Source of the DNA: Stomoxys calcitrans
Taxonomy: Eukaryota; Arthropoda; Insecta; Diptera; Muscidae
Reading direction: 5' to 3'
Length of the DNA: 64,000 nucleotides
Assembly: GCF_963082655.1 (NCBI RefSeq)
Contig: NC_081552.1
Location: 127,815,494-127,879,493, forward strand
The notes under the pieces are model-generated. The model saw only the letters and a list, made by a program, of their open reading frames with translations, was not told the origin of the DNA and did no database searches. Position numbers and translations under genes: made by a program. Shown here piece after piece: positions 22,060 to 32,690 of the stretch (position 1 is its first letter; every line of letters begins with the position of its first letter).

Positions 22060-23780
22060 TAGCACGGCCAGCGCCGAATCCCACAAGCCTCCGTAACAAG
22101 TTGAAACCCAACTGGCCAAAATTCGGAGACTTGGGCAAGATAATTTAGATTGTCCAATCATACAAGACATTGACGACAATGTCAACAGGATTACGACGGC
22201 ACTAGTGAAGTCTTTCGAAGATAGTTGTCCTCTTCGAGAAAGGAAATCACCCCCCAAAAAAAAACCCTGGATGACTGGGGAGATTCGCAGCATTGCGAAA
22301 GAGGTTTGCAGAATTTTTGACAGAGCACGTAGTAAAAAATCGGAAGTATATTGGTATGTGTATTACGCACGGCTCAAGTAATACAATAAGATTACCAGAG
22401 CGGAAAAACGTGCCTCCTGGAAGCTTTTCTGCGAACAGGTCGATAGCGTTAATGACGCCGCCAAGTTGAAAAAGTTTCTCTCAAAAACCCAAGTCCAAAC
22501 GACATGGAATTGTGCGGAAATAACGGAGGATATGTTGAGGCTTTTAATGAAAACGAATTTTTCACAGGATATGACGGGACTCAGGGAGACACCGGAATCT
22601 TTGAATAATGATGTTGATAGAAGGCTTATCGAAACGGAATTTATAGTCAAGGAAGCCTTGAAGAGCTTCAAACCATTTAAGTCACCCGGACCTGATGGAA
22701 TATTTCCGACGTTACTACAGAAAGAGTGAGACTATCTGGCGCCTCATCTGGCCAATATTTTTACCGCATGCCTAGGACTTGCATCTACTACGAAAGCTTC
22801 GCAGGAGGCAAGGGTTGTGTTTATACCCAAGCCCGGCAAGGCAAGTTATGCGACACGAAAAGCCTACAGAACCATTAGCCTACGTCCTTTCTACTCAAAA
22901 CCTGGGAACGCATGGTAGATACCATGATAAAGAGTAGGACATCGAGCGAAATGCTCTAATACAAACAGCATGCCTATGTCAAGGGAAGGCCGGTGGAGAC
23001 TGCCCTGCACGAGGTTGTGCATAAAATAGAAGAACCCTTCGATCCCAAAACGTACACCCAGGCGGTATGCATTGAGAGCGAGGGGGCTTTTTACAATGTG
23101 CGGACCGACACACTGATCCAATCTCTAGTCCAGTACCGGATGGACCCGGTCCTTAGAGACTGGATAAACCATATGCTAAGGAACAGGTGGATAAATTGTG
23201 TGTCCTATGGCATAAATAAAGAAAGAGAAAGTGGCACAAGGCATGCCACAGGGGGCATTTTATCGCCACTCCTATGGGTGACCACCATGACCTATTACGG
23301 ACGCTGACTGAGGAGGGATTTGAACCCGTCTGCTATGCTGACGATGTTATAATACTTCTAAGAGTAAGGATCCGTACGAGCTATGCAGAAGGGCCGTAAA
23401 GGTCTTGGATATGGCATATGACTGAGCTAGACCAAGATATGCCTGTTCACGAGGAAGACGAAGGTGGGCCAATTTAAAGCACCACGTTTCCTCAATAAGA
23501 CGATTTCGATATCTGACAAGGTCAAATATTGTACTTACGTGTGGTCTTGGACAGGAAACTGAACTGGAAGGAAACTGAATTGGAAGGAAACTGAATTGAA
23601 TAGGATAGTTCACTGGCTCCACAGGAGCCTGATTAGACCAATAATTATTTACGCCTCAGTTGTTTGGTGGACTGCTATGAAGAAAAAGTGCATCATAAAG
23701 ACCATACAAGAGGTTCATAGAACATGTTGTCTTAGCATAGGCGGAGGACCACGCCCATTAGGGCACTGGACACTATTCTA
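22060..23780 (+). pseudogene. LOA-like LINE reverse transcriptase, frameshifted
   Basis: Open pieces at 22466-22729, 22993-23307 and 23596-23781 cover linker, fingers (SPGPDGIFPTLLQ), palm and thumb. Motif A reads AVCIESEGAFYNVR, with Glu where the family has the catalytic Asp. Motif C is intact as YADD at 23334-23345. The thumb includes IVHWLHRSLIRPIIIYASVVWW. Frame changes separate the pieces. A stop (TGA) follows LLQKE at 22729. Confidence 0.85.
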
Positions 23781-23959
23781 GATATCCGACCCATTTACAT
23801 ACAGATCAGGTGTGAGACAGCCACTGCGGCTATAAGACTTAAGGCGATGGGAGAATGGATTGAGGATGGGAGCAGCTCATACCTGTGACTAACTTTGAAG
23901 TCTAGTGTGAGGCACAGCTGCGATCGGCACAGTCTTGGATTGACGGAAAGTTAGTATTG

Positions 23960-24370
23960 CGATCTGGAAGATCATGTTACATGGATGGATCAAAGCTAGA
24001 GGACAGAGTGGATGGGGGTCTACATTAAGAAACCAGGGACTGAGATCTGTTTTAGACTGCCTCACCATAAAACGGTCCTGCTGGCGGAGATCCGGGCGAT
24101 CCGGGAAGTGTTGTAGTGCTAACGCGAGGATGTCGAGTTTGAACAACTTTACCGACAGTAAAATGGCCATAAGGTCAACAACAAACATGACGATAAGGTC
24201 ACGAATAGTCTTGGAGTGTAAGAAGGATATTAGCGCCTTCTCTAAGGATGGCAAAATCCGCATCGTTTGGGTGTCGGTCCATAACGGAATAAGGGGAAAT
24301 CAAAGAGTTGATGATTTGGCGGTGAAGGCCAGAGAACTGCTGTCAATAAACTTGGTTAACCCGAAGCCTT
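23960..24370 (+). pseudogene. RNase H domain of the LOA-like LINE
   Basis: Reading across frames shows YMDGSKLED (first catalytic Asp) near 23978 and an AEIRAIRE helix near 24080 (catalytic Glu). FTDSKMAIRS (second Asp) lies near 24150, and VWVSVHNGIRGNQRVDDLA with the last Asp near 24268-24320. This domain removes RNA from the RNA:DNA hybrid. Its presence after the RT separates this LINE from Jockey and CR1 types and fits I/LOA-like families. The frame is broken near 24010-24120. Confidence 0.85.
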
Positions 24371-24397
24371 CGGGTCGACGCAGTCCGAGTTAAGGGA

Positions 24398-24690
24398 GTG
24401 GGCGACGAATCCGCTTCAACATTGTGGAACAGCGAAACGGTCGCTAGGACGGCGAAAATCCTATGGGGGGATCCAGATCGTGAGAAGACGAAGTTATTAC
24501 TGAAAGGAAGTAAGAAAGAGGTCAGTACAACATTTGATGTGATAACGGAACATATAGCACTACGAGCTCATTTTTGCAAAATCGGTGCGGCAAATGATAG
24601 CATGTGTAGGGCATGTGAAAAGATGATGTGGCGTTGGAGCATTTCCTATGTCATTGCCCGGCTTTCACAGCTAACAACCAGTACTTAGGT
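24398..24690 (+). pseudogene. ORF2 C-terminal Cys/His region of the LOA-like LINE
   Basis: The peptide SMCRACEK is followed after a frameshift by LEHFLCHCPAF-like sequence. This gives a C-x2-C and H-x3-C arrangement common at the end of LINE ORF2 proteins. It lies directly after RNase H and ends before the 3' UTR. Confidence 0.7.
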
Positions 24691-24905
24691 GGGGACACGA
24701 TACCAGATATGAACCAACTTAGGGGAGTTCCATGTAAAACAGTTAAGGATTTTGTAAGTAGCACGGAAATCCTAACTTAAAATTTTCTGTTTCGAAGTTA
24801 CTTTTTAGTTTTTAGAGCGCACAATAAGCCGATTACTGGCGTAGGTGTATGTCCCTAGTGGCATGGGGCGGATTAATATCTGCACCTCCTTTTCAACCTA
24901 ACCTT

Positions 24906-25330
24906 ACCCAACTTTAACCGCCACAAGTTTAGAGCCGCTTAAGCAACCATTTTGCCCACAGTGCTCCCTCCCTTAAACAGTTGAGGTCAAGTGTTTCTAC
25001 CGGATGCGTACTTTATTATTTAATACCTTTCATTTGACACCGACATTGTCCTGATCAAGTCACATGACAATTTACGGGGTTATGCAAATCAGTGCACCCA
25101 TTTCTGAGATAAAGGGTGTTTGAAATTGTAGAGGAGGTCCATCCCCGTCTAAGTAAAAAAAGTATGCGGTTTCAAATACGGCCTCAGAGCGGAGCAGCTC
25201 TATTTTTGCCTGAGCGCAGTGAGAGATTTTCAATGTAATAACCGCTCCGCCCCGAACATAAATAAACTGTTAAACTTTTGATGTTAAAGCTTTTTTTGGC
25301 AAAGTGAAACGAAAACTTAAATTTAAGCAT
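24906..25330. other. Mixed spacer with weak family B words
   Basis: TTAATACCTTTCATTTGACACC near 25020 and TCTGAGATAAAGGGTG near 25110 recall family B units. The rest, including GGAGCAGCTC near 25190, is unassigned. No gene is seen. Confidence 0.4.
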
Positions 25331-26665
25331 GTGCCCGGTCGCTTTACTGCCTCCGATGGTACACCAAATATCAAGGTATAACTGTATCGCAATTTTAAGA
25401 GCTTTAGCCTAATCCGTTAAGAGGGTAACTTTTTCAAAGTTTTTGTGCCTAAATGTACGAATATAAAAACGAAAACTCTAGTCGGCCGGTATATACTGTC
25501 AAGGTGTAACAATATCGCAATTATGAGATCTTTAGCTCAATCCGCAAATAAAGTACCGTTTTGTACGTTTAAGTACCTAAATGTAAAAATTTCAAAAGAA
25601 TTTTCTAGTTATCCGGTAGATACTGCCAAGATGTACCCTTATCCCAAATTTCACAGTCTGATGCTTTCCATCATATTGTACTTTTTTTGTACCAAAATAT
25701 ACGAATTTCAACAAAAATCTTTTAGTCGCCCGGTATTTACTGCGAGATGTACCTAGAAAGTAGCATTTAAGTACGTTTTCTTCCACCCCTAGAAAGTATC
25801 ATTTAAGTACGTTTTCTTCCACCCCTGGTATCATTTCACCATTTCGTATTTGGTACAAGTTATCATATTGTAGTTTTGTCAAGACTATTCACTGTAAAAG
25901 TAAATAAGCTATTTACTATTTTATACTTTTTGGTACCAAAATTTATGATTTATAGAAAAATCGCATTGTCAACCAACATATATTTACTAGTTGAACCTAT
26001 TTGTTGAAATTCAGAGCTCTAGTTCAAACCGTAAGGAAAGTACGAAATGGTACCAATTACGGTACTTAAAGTACGTTTCTCCCGTTTCCAGTACTATTTT
26101 TCGTATTTTTTCTATCTACCTCCTTTATTTGGCAATACCAATCATTGAGGCCAACATTTCGAAGTTCAAGCTCTTCCCGTTCGCCCTATGTAAAGTTTCC
26201 TATATGGTACCTATTTTGGTACTTTTTAGTACCTAAATGTCAAAAACCTAATTTGACCTCCCAATTTAGTTTGCCATAATGTACCTAAGTATCAAAATTC
26301 AAAGTTCTAGTTCAATCAACAAAAAAAGGTACCAAAATGTACCAATTGCTGTACTAAACGTACTCCCCCTTACGGTACGATTTGTCACTAAATTTTGGTT
26401 TTCCGAGATGCTCTTTAAAATGAACCCAATATCATATTTCTAGCCCTTTCCGTTCACGCTGGGTAAAAAGTCACCATATCGTACTTGTTGGTAATTTTTA
26501 GTATCTAAACGTACGAATATCACAGAATCCCGTCTTAAAACGCGACTGTGACGCAAGACCCATATTCGTGCCAAGTTTCATGATTCTTTCTTTGGGCTGG
26601 ACTTTGATCAGTCAATCAATTACGCAACTCTTTTATGTACAGACTAGCATCCCGGTGGTCCGCTT
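25331..26665 (+). mobile_element. Family C repeat (GTACC-rich), long copy
   Basis: Degenerate units contain GTACCAAAATGTACGAAT, TCACCCGGTATTTACTG and GGTACCAATTGCGGTACT. The left part has TGTGCCCGGTCGCTTTACTG. The right end has TTGGGCTGGACTTTGATCAG and then TACAGACTAGC. The tail phrase recalls the GCCGTTTCTGAG phrase of family B, so B and C may be related in structure. There is no coding content. Confidence 0.65.
25754..25825. repeat. Direct tandem duplication of 36 bp
   Basis: The 36 bases starting TAGAAAGTAGCATTTAAG at 25754 are repeated from 25790 with one visible change (GTAG to GTAT). It lies inside family C. Confidence 0.85.
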
Positions 26666-26676
26666 CGCTGCCACCG

Positions 26677-28075
26677 TTTTTATACCCTCCACCATAGGAT
26701 GGGGGGTATACTAATTTCGTCATTCTGTTTGTAACTACTCGAAATATTCGTCTGAGACCCCATAAAGTATATATATTCTTGATCGTCGCGACATTTTATG
26801 TCGATTAAGCCATGTCCGTCCGTCTGTCCGTCCGTTCGTCTGTCTGTCGAAAGCACGCTAACTTCCGAAGGAGTAGAGCTAGCCGCTTGAAATTTTCCAC
26901 AAATACTTCTTATTAGTGTAGGTCGGTTGGTATTGTAAATGGGCCATATCGGTTCATGTTTTGATATAGCTGCCATATAAACTGATCTTGGGTCTTGACT
27001 TCTTGAGCGTCTAGAGTGCGCAATTCTTATCCGATTTGAATGAAATTTTGCACGACGTATTTTGTTATGATATCCAACAATTGTGCCAAGTATGGTTCTA
27101 ATCGGTTCATAACCTGATATAGCTGCCATATAAACCGATCTTGGGTCTTGACTTCTTGAGCCTCTAGAGTGCGCAATTCTTATCCGATTTGAATGAAATT
27201 TTGCACGACGTATTTCGTTATGATATCCAACAATTGTGCAAAGTATGGTATAAATCGGTCTATAACCTGATATAGCTGCCATATAAACCGATCTGGGTCT
27301 TGACTTATTGAACCTCTAGAAGGCGCAAATCTTATCCGATTGGAATGAAATTTTGCACGACGCATTTTGTTATGATATCCAACAATTTTGCCAAGTATGG
27401 TTCAAATCGGTTCATAATGTGGTATAGCTGTCATATAAACCGATCTTGGGTCTTGACTTCTTGAGCCTCTAGAGGGCGCAATTATCGTCCGATTTAACTA
27501 AAATTTTGCACGTAGTGTTTTGGTATTACTTTCAACAACTATGCTAAGTATGATTCAAATCGGTTCATAATCTGGTATAGCTGTCATATAAACCGATCTT
27601 GGATCTTGACTTCTTGAGCCAAGTGATGGCGCAATTCTCATCCGATTTGGCTTAAATTTTGCATGAGGTGTTTTGTTATGACTTCCAATAACTGTGCTAA
27701 GTATGGCCTAAATCGATATAGAACCTGATATAGCTGCCATATAAACCGATCTGGGATCTTGACTTCTCGAACATCTAGAGGGCGCAATTCTCAACCGATT
27801 TGGCTGAAATTTTGTACAAGGCCTTTTCTCATGACCTTCAATATACGTGTCTAGTATGGTCTGAATCGATCAATAGCTTAATACAGCTCCCATATAAACC
27901 TATCTCCCGATTTTGCTTCTTGAGCCCTTACAAGGCGCAATTTTTATCCGAATGAACTGAAATATTACACAATGACTTCTACAATGTCAATCAGCATACA
28001 ATTATGGTCCAAATCGGGCTATAACTTGATATAGCTCCAATAGGATAACAGTTCTTATGAAGTTATTTAATAACT
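26677..28075 (+). mobile_element. A1 HINE, truncated at its palindromic end
   Basis: The TTTTTATACCCTCCACCAT terminus, GTATATATATTCTTGATCG, the GTCCGTCCGTC block and about eight tandem units are present. The copy stops near 28075, short of the TTGTCGAGTTC segment and the terminal palindrome. The open frame at 26680-27282 on the minus strand, with the peptide MAAISGYEPIRTILGTIVGY repeated, is a by-product of the 51-codon unit. Confidence 0.85.
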
Positions 28076-28124
28076 GCATATAAAATTTCAGAAATCTGCC
28101 CTTTCGTAAAGAAAGGGCCAAATA
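28076..28124. other. Short junction before the MITE
   Basis: About fifty unassigned bases end in the TA target dinucleotide at 28123-28124. Confidence 0.3.
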
Positions 28125-28361
28125 TTGGGTTGCCCAAAAAGTAATTGCGGATTTTTCATATAGTCGGCGTTGACAAATTTTTTCACAGCTTGTGATTCTG
28201 TAATTGCATTCTTTCTTCTGTCAGTTATCAGCTGTTACTTTTAGCTTGCTTTAGAAAAAAAGTGTTAAAAAAGTATATTTGATTAAAGTTCATTCTAAGC
28301 TTTATTAAAAATGCATTAACTTTCTTTTAAAAAATCCGCAATTACTTTTTGGGCAACCCAA
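28125..28361. mobile_element. Mariner-type MITE, complete
   Basis: It starts TTGGGTTGCCCAAAAAGTAA and ends with the inverted copy (TTACTTTTTGGGCAACCCAA). It is flanked by TA on both sides (28123-28124 and 28362-28363), as for Tc1/mariner insertions. The 237 bp interior has no transposase frame. Sister copies lie at 45292-45526, 55482-55679 and 62791-63016. Confidence 0.95.
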
Positions 28362-28363
28362 TA

Positions 28364-29235
28364 TTTCCGCTTTGTGTATATTCGGTATACGGTAGTTCCT
28401 AATATATACCAGTTCTTTATCCTCAAGCCTTAATTTTTGCTCATAAAAATTATAACAACTGACTGTTTCTGATCCTGATCCGAAAATATCAATGTATTCA
28501 GAACAAAATTCTGTCAAAGTTTGGTTAAATCTTTTTCGAAAAATTTTCTTTAATATGTCACTAATTTCAGACTTTCGTTGATTCTTATTCGATTTATTTG
28601 CAATTATTTCATAATCAATGATATCCTCAGTTAAAATTTTCTATGTTTAAGTGCAACTGTGCGGTTATTTGTGTTTAAAATTTGAATATATGCTTTATCA
28701 GATCGCACAAGGGTGTTTGCTATAAACACATCTGGCTGTGGTTCATGATTCGGTATCACAACCTCTTTATATTCAATTGTAAGTTGTACTGGTCGTATAA
28801 TTTTAGACCTTGCTGATACAACGAAATCATCATTGCATGTATTCGACAATGGTGTTTCTATCTGATTTTATACCAATGTATTTCTATCTGATTTTACATT
28901 ACGCCCACACAACATAGTGGGCGTAAGATGAGGTAATCTGAATCTGCGTTGAAATCTACAATAATAAATAATTATGTCTTTTGATGAAATCCATACCAAT
29001 TATTCAATCACATGCTATTGGGAATTCGTTATTGACTACATGAAATATATGTGGTATTTCAAAGTTTTTAAACTTTAAATCAAAATCTATGATTCCAATA
29101 GTTTAAAGTTTACCTTGTCCTATTCCGCTGAGATTTGAGATATGGTTCTTATTTATACCGTGAAATGGAGGGCTATTTGATTTTACTAAGGAGACATCTG
29201 TTCCAGTGTCTACTAACAGTGTAATTATGGTGTTT
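28364..29235 (-). pseudogene. Gypsy-type LTR retrotransposon, protease to start of RT
   Basis: On the minus strand the order is an aspartic protease with LLVDTGTDVSLVKS (DTG at 29202-29210). A spacer with RSKIIRPVQLTIEYKEVVIP (28631-28849) follows, then the start of the RT with VYIRNYRIPNIHKAEI (28305-28517, running into the MITE). This order is that of gypsy-type pol. Frameshifts break it between 28860 and 29150. The RT catalytic core is absent because the fragment ends where the MITE begins. Confidence 0.75.
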
Positions 29236-29237
29236 GA

Positions 29238-29620
29238 CTTTTAGATATGAATAGGCGAAAATTAAGGCGGATATTATACACTTTTATTGTTCTCTATGAT
29301 GCAACAGTTCCAATACGGATTAAAAGGGCTTTGGCCAAAACAAAGCCATGGTTCAACTCAATAATCAAGGCGCTTATCGGGGATAGGGACTTGACTTACA
29401 GTAGAAGGCAAGTCTGCCGTTTCAAGTCTCCAAAGCTGAAAGAAGAATTCCGTGAAGCCAGGGGAGAAGTTAACAGTGTTATTAATGCGGCTAAAATGGA
29501 GTATTATTCTTCACGATATGATTGCGCAGTGGGCTCGAAGAGTAAGTGGAAGGTGATACATACCATGGAATAGGGTAAACCCAAGTCAAACACTCGATAC
29601 CATGGGGATCTAGATGAATT
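29238..29620 (+). pseudogene. LINE ORF2 linker fragment (CR1/Jockey-like)
   Basis: The 108-codon frame contains VPIRIKRALAKTKPWFNS, KLKEEFREARGEVNSVINAA and YYSSRYDCAVGSKSKWKVI. That is the helical linker between endonuclease and RT of a non-LTR element. Both domains themselves are missing. The related piece at 13830-13998 shares the SKSKW core. Confidence 0.65.
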
Positions 29621-29903
29621 CAACACCAAATATATATTTTTTAGGTACACCAGTGACCCAAATTTACAGCTCTAGCTCAATCTGTAAAGAAACTACTGTT
29701 TTGTATATTTAAGTACCTTAATGTACGAATTTCCAAATTTCTTCTAAAAATCGCTTTGTCACCCATCTTATATTTGCTAGTTGTACCTACATGCCAAATT
29801 TCAGACCTCTAGCTGCATCCGTAAATCCGTACCAATTTTGGTATCAAAATGTACGAATTGTAAATGGATCATTTAGAAACCCTACAGGTATGTAGAAAGA
29901 TAG
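29621..29903 (+). mobile_element. Family C repeat, fragment
   Basis: TTTTAGGTACACCAGTG, AAGTACCTTAATGTACGAAT and ACCAATTTTGGTATCAAAATG phrases are those of family C. The fragment is cut by the A1 element at 29904. Confidence 0.6.
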
Positions 29904-31359
29904 AACAAGTAAAAGCGTGCTAAGTTCATCCGGGCCGAATCTTATATACCCTCCACCATGGATCGCATTTGTCGAGTTCTTTTCCCGGCATCTCTTCTTA
30001 GGCAAAAAAAAAAAGATATAAGAAAAGATTTGCTCTGCTATTAGAGCGATATCAAGATATGATCCGAATTGGCTGTGTGAAATGTCAGCCAATTCGAATA
30101 AGAATTGCGCCCTTTGGGGGCTCAAGAAGTAAAATAGAGAGATCGATTTATATGGGAGCTATATCGGGCTATAGACCGATTCAGACCATAATAAACACGT
30201 ATGTTGATGGTCATGAGAGGATCCGTCGTACAAAATTTTAGGCAAATCGGATAGTAATTGCGATCTCTAGAGGCTCAAGAAGTCAAGATCCCAGATCGGT
30301 TTATATGGCAGCTATATCAGGTTAAGAACTGATTTCAACCATACTTGGCACAGTTGTTGGATATCATAATAAAACACGCCTTGCTAAATTTCTATACAAT
30401 CGAATAAAAATTGCGCACTTTGGAGGCTCAAGAAGTCAAGACCCAAGATCGGTTTTTATGGCAGCTATATAAGGTTATGGACCGATTTAAACCATACTTG
30501 GCACAATTGTTGGATATCATAACAAAATACTTCGTGCAAAAATTCATTCAAATCGGATAAGAATTGCGCCCTCTAGAAGATCAAGAAGTCAAGACCCAAG
30601 ATCGGTTTATATGACAGCTATATCAGGTTATGGACCGATTTCAACCATACTTGGCACAGTTGTTGGATATCATAACAAAACACGCCTTGCTAAATTTCAT
30701 TACAATCGGATAAAAATTGCGCACTTTGGAGGCTCAAGAAGTCAAGACCCAAGATCGGTTTTTATGGCAGCTATATCAGGTTATGAACCGATTTGAACCA
30801 TACTTGGCACAATTGTTGGATATCATAACAAAATACGTTGTGCAAAATTTAATTCCAATCGGCTAAGAATTGCGCACTCTAGAGGCTCAAGAAGTCAAGA
30901 CCCAAGATCGGTTTATATGGCAGCTATATCAGGTTATGGACCGATTTCAACCATACTTGGCACAGCTGTTGGATATCATAACAAAACACGTCGTGCAAAC
31001 TTTCATTCCAATCGGATAAGAATTGCGCACGCCAGAGGCTCAAGAAGTCAAGACCCAAGATCGGTTTATATGGCAGCTAACATATCAAAACATCAACCGA
31101 TATGGCCCATTTACAATCCTAAACGACCTTCACTAATAAGAAGTATTTGTGCAAAATTTCAAGCGGCTAGCTTTACTCCTTCAAAAGGTAGCGTGCTTTC
31201 GACAGACAGACGGACGGACGGACATGGCTAGATCGACATAAAATGTCGCGACGATCAAGAATATATATACTTTATGGGGTCTCAGACGAATATTTGCAGT
31301 AGTTACAAACAGAATGACGAAATTAGTATACCCCCTTCCTATGGTGGATTGTATAAAAA
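29904..31359 (-). mobile_element. A1 HINE, complete copy
   Basis: The left terminus is AACAAGTAAAAGCGTGC. The palindrome is damaged (TTCATCCGGGCCGAA instead of TTCGGCCGGGCCGAA), and the right terminus reads GGATTGTATAAAAA. About six tandem units and the head segment are present. Family C sequence lies on its left, and again beyond 31480 on its right, so it probably inserted into C. Confidence 0.85.
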
Positions 31360-31480
31360 TAGGTCTGCACATGCGTCAATCATAACAGTAAAGACGTGCC
31401 AATACAATTCTCTACACTTTCAAACCAACATATTTTATTCATTCATTCATTCATACATTTTGTAAATTGTACTTATTCTT
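31360..31480. other. Unassigned spacer
   Basis: A CATTCATTCATTCAT run is present near 31438. No gene is seen. Confidence 0.35.
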
Positions 31481-31928
31481 AAACTTTGACCCATTAAATA
31501 TCCGTGTTTTGATCATTTGAGACAATCGGGTAATCATTATCCCTACATACCGAATTTTAGACCTCTTGCTCCATTATAAAGAAGGTAGGTACCAAAATGT
31601 TCGAATTGTAAAAATATCATAGTCACCCATCATATATTTCCTTCATACGAAATTTCAGACCTCTAGCTCCATATGTAAAGAGATACCAAATGGTACCAAA
31701 ATGTACGAATTGTGAAAAAAATCATTTAGTCACCCACTATATATTTGCTAGTTGTATCTACTTGGAAAATTTCAGACCCCTAGCTCCATTTGTAAAGAGA
31801 GTACCAAATGGTACCAATTGCGGTGCTAATCGTGCGTTTTCTCCCGTTGCCAGTACTATGTCCATTTTTTTTTCTTTTCACTTTCATTATTTTGCAGCAG
31901 ATATCTTTTAAGTCAAATTTCAAAATTC
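31481..31928 (+). mobile_element. Family C repeat, part left of MITE-2
   Basis: Units with TTCAGACCTCTAGCTCCAT and GGTACCAAAATGTACGAATT recur with a period near 130-190 bp. The copy is interrupted by MITE-2. Confidence 0.65.
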
Positions 31929-31930
31929 TA

Positions 31931-32162
31931 CAGGGTGGCTGATGAAAGCCGCTACCAAAAAAAAATGTAATAACTTTTTTTCTATTTAATAATAATAATT
32001 TAATAATTAATTTAATTAATTAATTAATTAATTTAATTAATAATAATTTAATAATTAATTTAATAATTTAATTTAACATGAATAAAAGAAAAATGTATTC
32101 CATACACCGAAAAAAAAATGTAGCAATATTCATCATTGTAGCAATATTCATCAGCCACCCTG
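31931..32162. mobile_element. MITE-2 (Tc1/mariner-like), complete
   Basis: The terminal inverted repeat is CAGGGTGGCTGATGAA on the left and TTCATCAGCCACCCTG on the right, 16 of 16 matching. It is flanked by TA at 31929-31930 and 32163-32164. The 232 bp interior is dominated by an AT-rich run of TTAATTAA-like words and encodes nothing. It is unrelated in sequence to the mariner-type MITE at 28125. Confidence 0.92.
31985..32080. repeat. TTAAT microsatellite
   Basis: Almost 100 bases consist of TAAT and TTAATTAA words inside MITE-2. Such tracts are unstable, and its length may differ between alleles. Confidence 0.85.
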
Positions 32163-32164
32163 TA

Positions 32165-32690
32165 CCTCTATCTTATATTTTTGGTATTTGTTTTGGTACC
32201 TAAATGTACCATTTTCCAAAAACTCACATAATCACAAGAATTTAGATTGCCGTAGAGAAACTATGTATCAAAATTCAGAGGTCTAGCTCAATCCGTTAAT
32301 AAGGTACCAAATAGTACCAACTGCGGCACTGTACCAAATAGTCCCAATTGCTGCACTGTACCAAATAGTACCAATTGCGGCATTATTTCAACCATTTAAG
32401 ACACTATTTTGCGAAATTTTATTCAATAAATATTAATTTTTAGGAACGATCTTTAATATGAGCCAAAAACATTTTTCTAGCCCTCTCTTATCGCCCTTTG
32501 AAAACATGCACGATTTTGTGCTATTTTGGTACTTTTTAGTACCTTAACGTACGAATGTCACCAAACCCGGCCTTATCTCACGTTTCCGACCCAAGACCAA
32601 CATTCGTGCAAAAATTCATAATTCTAGCTTTAGCCGTTTGGGCTAGTCCGTGTTCAATCAGTCTACCACACATCTCTTCTATATACATAT
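32165..32690 (+). mobile_element. Family C repeat, part right of MITE-2
   Basis: GTACCAAATAGTACCAA units occur three times in a row at 32303, 32331 and 32358. The end has TTAGCCGTTTGGGCTAGTCC and directly abuts the start of a family B copy. Confidence 0.65.

Larger units (their letters stand above)
20478..24905 (+). mobile_element. LOA/I-like LINE copy 2, near full length but internally deleted
   Basis: Its start (TTGAGTGGAGCG) aligns with the start of the minus copy near 48020, so both share a 5' boundary. The order is ORF1 (about 20590-21760), a largely deleted endonuclease region (21760-22060), the RT (22060-23780) and RNase H (about 23960-24350). A Cys/His end (about 24590-24670), a 3' UTR and a CCTAACCTTACCC tail follow. 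Many stops and frameshifts are present. Length is about 4.4 kb. Confidence 0.85.

Noticed and set aside
25445..26236. Frames in the GTACC-rich region as coding
   Set aside because: Composition follows the repeat units, and no domain or conserved start is seen.
26680..27282. 200-codon frame as a novel gene
   Set aside because: Same A1 unit read in the other direction on the window. It includes the terminal microsatellite and the element end, with no promoter or conserved start.
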